17,208 nt of DNA, taken from the NCBI GenBank assembly GCA_036939975.1, contig JALLPB010000348.1, positions 1 through 17,208 on the forward strand, read 5' to 3'. This DNA is from Cyclostephanos tholiformis (Eukaryota; Bacillariophyta; Thalassiosirophyceae; Thalassiosirales; Thalassiosiraceae). The position numbers and the translations under genes are program-made. This document shows, one piece after another, positions 1 through 10,600 of this stretch. Below the pieces are notes generated by a model that worked only from the letters and a program-made list of their open reading frames with translations, made no database searches and was not told where the DNA came from. Each line of letters opens with the position of its first letter. The stretch's first letter is position 1.

Positions 1-761
1 ATCCCCTTGCAGTGATCTTCTTTATGAATTCTCCATAGATCAGCATACAGCCTCTTGGCATAGCTCAGCTGCTGCAGGCTAGACAAGGCCGATGCGGTTA
101 CGTTGACAGCACCCAATTTCATTGGACGAATAACAAGAACAGCATTCTCATTCCCCCCCCCCAGTAAAGACATGGAATTTCCTGTACCAGTTATAAGCAT
201 TCACATTCCCAGATAAGTATCTCTCCCTGCAGTCACCACCATCGTGCATGTAAATTAGGAATTGAACGATCTTGTTGTAAGATGCCTTCGTCATGAGGAC
301 AGAGGTGTAATCCTTTCCCGCATACCACTTCTTAAGCAACAAATAAACGCGTTGCTATGCCTGATCTGCTTATCATCGAGCCCATCCAGTCCCTCTATCG
401 TCCAATCGAATTTGGGTCTGCTTTTATAATCATTGCAGTTCGCATCATCATCATCATCTTCCTTAGTTTCAGCATTCAAATTGACTTCCTCTTTATCCTC
501 CCATTCTGAGTCAGAAATTCCCTCTTGTCCACTGCCTTCCTCCTGATCTTGCTTTGAAGAATTTGCACTTGCATCATCTATGGCGGACAAGTCGTTGCGT
601 GCAGCACCAACATCATCAACAACGCGCACTCCTTTGCCCACCTCAGGGCGATCGTCACTACCCTCATCAGTGAGAGCTCCTGCGCATTCACTACCCTCTT
701 CAGCAAGAGATTCTTCCCCCCTGCCCATGATCCCTTTCTTCTTTCCTCTCTTCTTTGACAT
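1..761 (-). pseudogene. Broken transposon integrase-type ORF (N-terminal part, runs off left edge)
   Basis: I read this as a decayed mobile-element polyprotein start. The best start is the ATG at 761, which opens a basic then very acidic leader (SKKRGKKKG, later a run of Asp near 430-460) ending in a motif around IEGLDGLDDKQIRHSNA. The frame then breaks near 340-350 and resumes in another frame with LLLKKWYAGKDYTSVLMTKASYNKIVQFLIYM. It breaks again at a run of ten G (plus-strand C10, 153-162). With nine G the frame stays open to the window edge and gives a segment ending RLYADLWRIHKEDHCKG. The Tyr-plus-FL segment and the His...HCKG segment resemble the region just before the catalytic core in retroelement/Ginger-type integrases; that is recognition from general family knowledge, not a search. 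The catalytic core would lie outside the window. The two frameshifts argue for a dead copy, although the G10 shift could be an assembly error. Confidence 0.55.
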
Positions 762-1141
762 ACTGATGACGCCGCTGGCCCGCTGAATTAAAATGGAAAC
801 CCCTTTTAATGTTATGAGGACCAATGATGAGTGCCCCAAATTAAAATGGGGAACCGATTTTATTCTGCACTGAATTGAGCACCAACGCAACAAAATGGAT
901 GTGCGATGTGGATCACTGGCACGATCATAAGCCCACGAACAGCGTTGGATTTGAGGGCAAGAAATTTTGCCCAAATTTTTGGTGAGAGGAGGGTGCTCTA
1001 AGGCTGCTTATGTTCCGATGAAAATATAATTGCATGGCATTGAACGAGGAGAAGGAAGAAAGCTCGCCTAAATTTTATTTTTGGGGGTGAGAGGGGCTTC
1101 TGTCTCGTTACTGGGAGCCCAGCCGGAGCCCAGCCAAAACA
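762..1141. other. Non-coding stretch upstream of the transposon ORF
   Basis: I see no supported gene here. It contains a small hairpin at 787-810 (ATTAAAA ... TTTTAAT arms) and an 18-bp imperfect palindrome at 834-851 (CCCCA...TGGGG ends). Both use the same TTAAAATGGGG word as the palindrome array further right. This may be the terminal region of the mobile element whose ORF starts at 761. Confidence 0.5.
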
Positions 1142-1228
1142 TTAATCCCCTTTTTAAAACGGGGAATCCCCATTTTAAAATGGGGAGTCCCCGTTTAAAA
1201 ACGGAGGTTGTGGTAAAATGGGGATTAA
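1142..1228. repeat. Tandem palindrome array, 21-bp period, inside a larger inverted repeat
   Basis: Three palindromic units start at 1147, 1168 and 1189, exactly 21 bp apart. Unit 1 is CCCCTTTTTAAAACGGGG, unit 2 (1168-1185) is CCCCATTTTAAAATGGGG, a perfect 18-bp palindrome, and unit 3 (1189-1204) is CCCCGTTTAAAAACGG. Three-base spacers (AAT, AGT) separate them. The block is bordered by an inverted pair, TTAATCCCC at 1142-1150 and GGGGATTAA at 1220-1228. It sits between a transposon relic and the 3' end of the BEACH gene. It may be a MITE-like element, a transposon end or a set of binding sites for a dimeric protein; the sequence does not decide. Confidence 0.85.
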
Positions 1229-1619
1229 CATATATATCGCGTGAGTAAGAGATGAGTGAGTCCACCACGAGTTTGCAGAGTGAAGGGAACATGCCAAAAA
1301 GTGTTGCGATCGACGTAAATTGGCTTGCAAAAACTACCAGATATTAGCCTGACAAATAATTATCGACTGGCCGCCTCAGGGACAGGTCTTCTTTGTTTCT
1401 AGTCAAAAATATTAAACTGGTATTTTTCTTTGGTGTTGACAAAAGAGGAGAGGCAAGAGAGGTGATAAATACGAGGTAGATGCATGCCTAGTTTTTAATA
1501 TACTTTGTTTCCTCCATCGAGTCCGACCTTTATTGATACCCTTCGAACCACGGGAACCTTGACAGCCATAAAGTTCAATGTTTGTAAATTGTCTTTGCTT
1601 TCTGTAAATGGAAGGTTGG
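1229..1619. other. Intergenic, 3' flank of the BEACH gene
   Basis: No supported coding sequence. This is the 3' untranslated and downstream region of the minus-strand BEACH gene. A minus-strand AATAAA lies at 1529-1534, about 86 nt beyond the stop codon, and is a possible polyadenylation signal; diatom signals are not strict, so this is weak. Confidence 0.4.
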
Positions 1620-4600
1620 CTACCCCTTCTTCTTTGATCGGAAGAAGAATCCACCCTCTCGCTCCTTCACGACGCTGAACGCTTCCTTGGATATCTCCTT
1701 CGCGGAACCAAACAAGCTCGAGCCAAAAGACGAAACACCGCCCAATGCATTTTTGACGGTTTGCGCGGGCAATGCTAGGACGCTCCCGACCGCGGACGAC
1801 ACAGGATTCCGCTGGTGCTCATGACTCCACTTGCTTATCCCGCACAACGCGTGCAGGAGCAACGCTCCCGAGGAACAGCCGGCGGCGGCCACGACCGGCC
1901 TGGCCAGGGTTGGCCAAAAATCGACGTCGTGTACGGCTTGCTCATCATCCGACAATTCCCACCTGTCCAAGGTGACGAGAGGCCGGAGGGACGACACAAG
2001 GTATACCGATGCCCCCCCTCCTGCGCATACGAAGACTGCCCTACCATCGGCGGTCGATACGATCTTCTTGGGCGTTCCCATGGGCGATGGTAACGGGCGT
2101 GAACACATGTGCCTCCCCTCGACGGTAAAAAGTTCCAATGAAAAAATCTCATTCGTCGTGTTATCTCCACGCGTTAACTTCGTAGAGCAAACGGCAATAA
2201 CGAAGCCTAATGTACTGAGGCACAAAGCTTGCGTGTTAGCAAACGTCGTCTCGGTTTCATATCCCTTGTCAGTTTTCAGGTCTGGGGGCGTAAAATTTCT
2301 AATCATCGCACCATTCCCTATGTCAAAGAGACAACACAATTTGGACGATACGCTAGCACATATTCCAAGCGAGCATGAGATAGCGACTCCGTATACAGAC
2401 GAACCACTATGACCCCACATCCTGAGTCTAGGTCTCAGCGGCCAATAATGCGAAGAAATAAATCGCCAGAGGGTAGCACTTCCATCGGCGCTACCTACAA
2501 AGACAAGTTCGCCCCCAACTCCTCCTTGACCAGACGCGGTCCCAATAGGATCCATATCTATTGCAGTAATGCGATCGGCATGAGTCGAAGGGACGATTAC
2601 TTCACCCTGTATTTGCCCCTTAATGGGATCCACAAGTTGCATGGCCAATGCGCCCTTTCCGTCGCCATCGCTTACAACGAGAATTAGTGATCGATTGGCA
2701 AACATAGTTTTTGAGATCGCAACTGTCGCAACTCCACTTTTTTCTCTTCCAGATGAGGCATATGGCAGGCGAGGGATAATTCGAAAACTGAACAACTCTC
2801 TTTGCGCCACGAAGCAACCTTTGTCTCTGAAAATATCACGCTTTTCATTAGTTTCTTCGTCGTGGGATGTGCCGGAATCAGCTTGTGACACATCATCGTC
2901 TTCAAAGTCAGGCTTCCAAGCCCACCTGAAAAAATGAAAGACTCCTCTTGAATCTACGGCCAGGCATCGATCCGTCGATGTTAGCCTGATGGAAACAAGA
3001 GGTGCGTGAGGTCCTGGCGGAGGAGCTCCAAGATGAACCTGAATTATTACAGACACCAAAAAGTGAGAATCCATGTGACACAACGCACGTTGGCCAGCGA
3101 CAAATGAATCATGTATGTGAATCACTCACCCAATACGAAAGGGGGGCATCCATAAATGGCAATTCTTTCCTTGACACAGTGTCTTCTTCTTCTTTGTCTG
3201 GAAATCGTGATGGTATCTGATCAAGCGATCTCTGTATGCTAAGCGGTGCATTTTTCATGTCATACAGATCCGAGAGTGTCTGGTGGCGACGGTGATTCTC
3301 ACGAGATTGCTTTTTTGGATGGCGTCTGTAAAATAATTGCATAGGGCATTGTCCAAAATGCGCAATTTGTAGCTCAGTTGCCTGGCGCAAGCCCTCATCT
3401 TCGATACTTGCGACATCAACAGACCCATAGTAAGTTAAGTAGAAATATACATTATTTGCCTCGATGGCAGCTTTTCCTTGTTGTTTTCTTCCAAAGATGA
3501 GATCTATCCAATCTGGCAGCATTTTTGAGCAAATGTCGCTTTCCAACGCAAGACGCTACTCGTTGTATGCATGTGTGTTTGTGTGAGTACCAGCGAGTCA
3601 AACGCGCATGTTAGTATGAAACGCACTATCAAAATCAATAAGTCAAACCAACTGCCACAAAAAATGTCCGACCTCACGCTGAAGGTTACGCACCATGACT
3701 TCGACAAACTTTTCGGGACTCCCTTTCGCCCATGGCGGTAGCAGAACATCGCCAAGAACCTCCCCGTCTTGGCTTGTACCAAGCTTAAACTCATTCGAAT
3801 TCCGCAAAAAAGAAGGGTTCGAATAGAACTCAGGAGTTAATTCTTTCACTTCGGCGGCAGACCTTCCAGTGCACATGTCCCAAGTACGCTTTATAGAGCT
3901 AAACAAACGGTCTGCTACATCGAAATGGCCTGATTGCAACTGTCTATGAAGGGAAGAAAAAGGATGCAACCTGATCAAAAAATGAATCACCACACCAGCG
4001 CTTGTCGAATAGTGAGAACCATACATGAATGGAGGAATAGCTGGGTCGTCAAAAGTATTGAATCGATCAAGGAGCTCGGCAAGCCTCTCTTCATTCAATG
4101 CACCCATCGGCTTTGACATGTCGCGAAAATTTGCTTTGTCCTCTAGGTCTGGGACTTCCTTTGACGTATAATTTGATAAAACCCATGGAAAGACAGGATA
4201 CTGGCAGATATCGTTGTATGATCGCCCGGCAAGAATATTCAAACTCAACAAGTAGTCGAAATTTGAGATAGCATCCTGTCTCCAAGCATGCGTCAGCTTC
4301 TTTAGCTCTTCATGGAGAAACTGCCCAGATTTGTCCGGATATTGCTTGACCGTCTGCATCGGGGCACGTCTCATGATGGCGTTTGCCGCATCATCACGCC
4401 TTGTATTTCCCCATGTGCCCGCACCAAAATCTATGAACAACGACCTAGACCCCGCGAAGAAGGCAGTCCCACCAGTTGTCACGCCCGCAGATGGAATGAA
4501 GAAGAGTTCCAAAGCAGAATCACGTAATCTGTATCTCCTTAGGTAAATATGCGACGCCTCGGATATGTTCCATCTCGTCGCTTTCAGTCGCATTGCCGCT

Positions 4601-7600
4601 CTCATGTGCATTTCTTCATCACGCTTTTTGACTTCCTCTACAGAAAGATCCTCTTGCTTCTTCTGGTGGTGAGGCTCTAATTCTCCTTCAGCCATATCTC
4701 CATCATCATATTCAATAATCAAATGACTCTCAGTCAGGATAAGGGTGCACTTGAGGCTGCAATTGTTACAAGATTAGCCAAACAATAACGGGTGATGAGG
4801 ACTTCAAATAAATATGATCGACGACTCTCAACAACAATAATATGAACGAAACAAGGCTCGCCTGCAATCAGGTTTCACGTGGAGACAGCTACTGTAATAT
4901 TCTTCCAAAGATCCACCACCGAGTCTCCTTCCTTCGCCCATGCTATGAAGAGAGCTACTGTCCGGAGGGTACGAGAAACTAGAAGCGGCAAAGTGAATGG
5001 TACCTTGTTGAATGGCGAGAGGACTCATTGGCGTTTCTTCATCACTCTTCACTAATGTGGTTTCTGTGTCGATAACGCCAGCTGAAGTAGACTGATTATT
5101 ACCTGCTTCATTACAAGCTGAGAGTTTGGACCCTGTTCTGTCAGTGAAATGTAAAACTATTTCACTCTCGTCGTAATCAGCCATCGCATTTTCCACGTGA
5201 GCCTCGTTCAACCTGTCTAACTGCTCTAACATCTCCTCAGATATTTCCTTCTTAGTAATATCGACAATCTTGACTGTCTGGCTTAACAATTTTATATCCA
5301 AGCTGGCGCTAGAAACGCTACAAGACCGAATCAATTCAGGAGAATGGTCCAAGTAACTTGGGATGAATCGGGGGAAGAGGGGAAAAACAGGAACGGTGGC
5401 AATTTTGGAGGGAAAATCACGCCCTCCATCGTTAACAGCCTGATAGATTCGACAGATTTATGAAGTCAATTCTGTGTGCAATTTCATGGACAGGAGCTAT
5501 TGCAATAAAAATGCGATCACTTACCCGCTCCCACAAGCAATTGCTGATTCCTGGATCTGTGCAATCCATCCAGGTGTTCCAGCAAAAACGTTCTACAAAA
5601 GCAGTTCGCCCGAATCTCCTCCGAACAAAATATTTATAGGCAAGGTACTGGTGTTGGTGTTTCAGAATTGATTGTACTTCTATAAATCGTGTCATGGCAT
5701 CTGATGCAGATAATGATGCGGTGCAACTAGCACTCAGTGGTATCGATAAAGCGTCCAAGTCCTCTTTGGGAGATTTATTGGTAGAGCCAACATGAATGCT
5801 TTCGTCGAAGAGATCGACAAGCTCAGCTTCGCCTGCATCTATTATTTGAATTTTATCCCAATTATCAATGTAACGCTCAAGAATTGAAAGCACGAATTCG
5901 GCCTTTTCTTCAGGGCTTTGGTAAGTCGCCTCTTCGCGATAGCATTGATTCAGGGCAGCACCGAGACCTTTGTAGTGCGACCAACCCATAGGTGAAACCA
6001 TCACTTTCATAGAGTTATCATTGAGATTTACATCTCCCGGGAATGAGACAAAATCAGCGCCATTCTCTGAAAGAACGTTTTCGCCTAGAATCAGTCTTTC
6101 GATGACTTGAGCGTGCAATCCTTCTTTATTTCCTGCGTTCTTCTCAGCTTGCAAGAATTCTTCTTTCGCCACCGAGATTTCGCCATGATTTAGGGCGGTC
6201 TCATCGTACTCATATGCATCAAAGGACACCCTATCTATACGTATGCTTTCTTCCACGTACCTACAACACATCGCTCGCACGATTGTCATTACTGAAGTAC
6301 TACATAGCTCCGCCGCTTTCGCGTCTCGCATCATTTTGTGATGGGCGATAGACCGACGAAAACTTGCAACGGCATTCATGAAAACGTCACGGCTGATGGG
6401 AAAACTCAAGCCCTGAATAGCTGCAACAAGAGATTTTTCAAGTTCCGCACAGACTAACTTCAGGAGTAATGAAGTTGAAGGGGTGTTATCAGTAATCACG
6501 ACAGCGTCGCTGCTAATAATTTCAGTTGCAGGGACCACAGTTCGAATGCACGATTGCAAAATTGGCAGGAGCAGCTTTGAATTTGAAGGATCGGATGACT
6601 TCCTCGAACCAGACTCGTCCTGCTTACCGCTGGAAGCCTGGTAGTACAGCTCATAATTGCTGTGGGGAAGTGAGTTTTCAACAGGATTCTTCCGCGACGT
6701 GTCTGGTGTGGCAACGGTTTGGTTTTCCAACATCGTCTTACCGACCTCTTCTAAAGTCAAACGAGACGTTGAGTTTTTGATTTGTATCCAGCCTCCACAT
6801 TCACGACCAGACGCCATCAGATCGAGAATGGCGTGGAGTAGGCGCACTTGGTCAATAGAATACTTCTTTGAGCCATAGCAATCGCGAGTTACAATTGAAC
6901 CTCGCCGGTTGGTTTTCTCAGGTTGTGATATCAACTCCTTTTCTTCCACCAAGTCCATTAAACGAGCAACCGCAGAGCAGGTTTCGATATTCCACGGTGA
7001 TCGGTAAGTTTCGAGACGATGGTTGTGATGACGGGCAAATTTACTCAATACTATTCCAGCGAGATGACACAGAGTCGATTTTGGCAAAGTCATCTCCGAT
7101 TTATTAGAGTCTTCTTCATTCGTCAGCGTACGATGAACATTTGTCACCTCTCTGCATCCAGAAATAATGCTTCGCCAAACGGCTGTTGACGCTTCTCCCC
7201 CGCCATACATCATTGCCTGAGCCACCAAACGAGAAACAGCGTAGAGAGCTAAGTCTTGGACTGAAGTTAGGTCATTATGAACACATTGCGCTAACCTGAG
7301 TTCTAGGTTTTCTGCACCAACCAGCTTTTCTGAATGAGATGCAGCTGTATCGTGCATCGGCAATGAGGAAATTTTGCTTAATGGCTTTGCGGCAGAATCA
7401 TCACTTGGGATTGAAGGAGTCGTCGCGGTAACATCAGGGAGATCACTAGTTGAAGATGAAATGTCTACCCAATCTTTATCTGTCGAGGCAGTTCTGTTAC
7501 GCAGTATTGGTTCTGTGGGCTGGGTTGTATTATTGATCCTCCGCTCAGGTGACGCCCCAAAAGATAGCTCCTCTTCCTGCATTTTATCATTCAGGTGCTC

Positions 7601-10600
7601 CTTACTCCAATGGATCGGTTCACCGACCAATGACACGATTTGTAACAGGATAGGAACATACTCTTGTGCACCTGACACGAAAATTGTCTTTGCTCTGTGC
7701 AATTTATCCTGACCCTTTGCGTTAGATTTCGCACCAAGCAGACCTCCCCTTTTGCTCCCATACAGCGCTTGAATGGCGAGATTCAGCATGGATAGGATTT
7801 GTTTAAGCATATCTACTGCGAGGGAAGTTTCAGCGGTAATTATCATCCTCGCTTCCGGCTGGTCACTATTTGCATCATTTCGTATTATTGAAGGGGAAAG
7901 TAATGATTGGGCCACTCCAGGAATGAGCGGCATAAATGCCGATAGTCTTCGTGATATCGATTCAACTCTTGTGCTAGTTACACTTTCCATAAAATGATAA
8001 ATACATAAGTCAGCATTGGTGTGAGCAGAAGAGAGACAAGTGAAATGTCGCCAACTCACCTGTTTTCTTGCTCTCTCGATGAGCTCAAGACGAGAAAGTG
8101 CGATAGCACCGCCAGCAGGTCACTACCTGACTTGTTGTCACACTGGTGACCTAACATAGCTTTATCGAGCGAACCCGCTTTCGCCGCCAAGAGAATCAAA
8201 TGCCCAGTAGAAGTTGATATCGATTTGCTCTCCTCCCTGCCAGTCAAAGAGATAAGCCACTGGAGATAAACAAGCGCATTAAATTAGCATCGAGGAGAGG
8301 AAAGACACGTTGAGTGTACAGGATGAAAGCTGTCACACACAAAACATCCCAATTCCTACGCACCGTAAAGTTAAGTAAAGATAGACGCCAATGATAGGTC
8401 CAATCAAGGGGGTGGACATTTTCAGAATCAACATGGCTGTGAAAATTGATAGATTGCGACGATTTCAGGTCACTTTTTTCTCGGGCGTCATCAGAGCCGC
8501 ACCCTTTTGGCTGGTTTGAAAATCGCGGACTGCTTCGACTCAATAGCAATGGCGCCACAATATCGTGGTAATGGCATAACAACAGATTTCGTCCCAGTCG
8601 GGATTCTAACGCAATATCATCCGGTTGTCGACAATTGCCCTTCCTCTTTTGATTATTTGGAGGCTGCGATGACGAAAATCTAAGGCAATGGTTGCTCATC
8701 ACACCGCAATCGACCAGCAGTCTCGCGATTGACGTAGTGACAACGTGTGCGCATATGGAACCGAGTGGGCATTCGGTGAGAGTGCCTACCAACGCACCAA
8801 TGTCGCGCTCTCCTCGAGAAACTGATACACCAGCAGCCGATGTTAGCGTGGAGAGAAGCATGGTGTACAGTATATCAGAGAGCGACGATGCAACCGATTC
8901 AATCGCATATTTAATTGCTGTCGAAGATGTGACTAATCCTTGTGATACCAACCCTTTTGGATACATGAGAGAATGATCTAAGCGAATCCGCAGACAATCT
9001 AAAAAGTACTGTAAGTTGATTTGCTTCCTCAGCAATGAGCCGTAATCCTCTCCAGCAAAAAAAATTGATTGACCCCGTGCCATCGAAGTCAAATCCAAAA
9101 CTGCATATCTGCTCGCAGTCGCCTTGAGTATTGGAGCAGCCCCGATTGGATCATTGCCAAGGAGATCAAGATCCATCGCGAGACCAAATATGGCGGTCAA
9201 AGCTAAGTCAGATGCGCGTCGCACTCTGAGAAGTCCCCGACATGGATTCATAATTACTGGGGAAAGATGATGCTCCGCTCTCGCTATGTTGGGGCCACAG
9301 CAAACGGTCATTAACTCTACTAGCGCATTGGCAATCACCAATGGGATAATGGGCGGACTGGTCGAATCATGGTCCATATCGTAGTCAACATTCTCGCTTG
9401 ATGAATTTATCGTGCCACTGAGACCACTCACTTTCCCGCTTTTCAAGCGGGAAACGGTTGCATCTACAATATAATTACTCGTCAATAATCCAAACCTTGC
9501 TCCACGTATCAAAACTTTTCGAACCAAAGTCGCCAAGACATGAATAACACCGTTTTGAAGCGCCTCATCTCGCATGGCACTTCCCCCGCATCGTATGCAT
9601 TCAGTAACCAGCAGAATGAGGCCACCCGCGAATTCTCCATCATTGCACAATAGATCATTCAAATGTGTAAAACTTTCGGCGTGTATTTTTCGTTGCATGT
9701 CGTTTACCTCCTCGTTGCCAGCATGTGGAAGCGCCAAACGAAAGGGAAGGAGAGACAAGCTCATTGCATTCGCAGCCTGGATGGCACGCGGAAACGATAT
9801 AGGAGGATTGTCGTTGAGATCATACTCGGTTGTATCCGGTGCCGAAGAAGGCGGGCGGATCATAATTGTGGGATCCCGCTGCCTCTCGCAATTGATGTAA
9901 TTACATGTGACATTTATGTAGGTAGCACTGCCAGTAATCTCCATGCCCGCTGATAACGTCAGTGGGCTGGGAGTAGTAGGTCGGACGATTCCAACCTTGG
10001 GCACGGCATCGGCGCCACCGATGCGGGATGGTGCCGCCGACGGCAGGCAGATCATCCTTCGCCTCGTTCCGGGATGCGGCTGTCCCCGCATTGGCGACAG
10101 TGAGGCCGATGGCGATGATGGAACGACGCCTCCGTACGTTTTGGTGTCCGCAGAATGGAAAGTCAGCACCACGCGTCCTAACAGACCCTGCAAGCAGACG
10201 TGCGCTGCGTGTTCCTCTCCACTGCCGATCCACGACTCGACGTATGGCTCGGAGGAAGACCCCGAGATTGTGATCGAAGTATCAAGATTCGGGGAGACGC
10301 CGTCTTCATTTTTCTGCTCAGGGACACTCATCAGGCCACCGCCGCCGGGATACACGCCCGGAGTTATGCCTTTATGAAGAACTAGATGAGAACAAACGAA
10401 TTTTGATAAACGCAATAGATAAATAACATGCCCTTTTTGCTTACCCACGGAGGCAGGAATTCCAAGCGAGCGTGGCGCGAGCTCGTCCGAAGCCATCCCC
10501 ACCGTGCCTGTCCCGCTACCCATGATCCCCCCTCTGCCTCCTCCGTCATCCCCGCCCGAGCCGCCTTCGACGGCGGTACCGTAATACCCGTGCCCCGCGG

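Noticed and set aside
762..974. Upstream extension of the transposon ORF beyond the ATG at 761
   Set aside because: The extension has no resemblance to a coding leader, crosses the hairpin motifs and begins in AT-rich flank. The ATG at 761 followed by a basic stretch is a better start.
1412..1654. 80-residue minus-strand open frame overlapping the BEACH stop
   Set aside because: It is in another frame from the BEACH exon, most of it is in the 3' flank and its composition is unremarkable.
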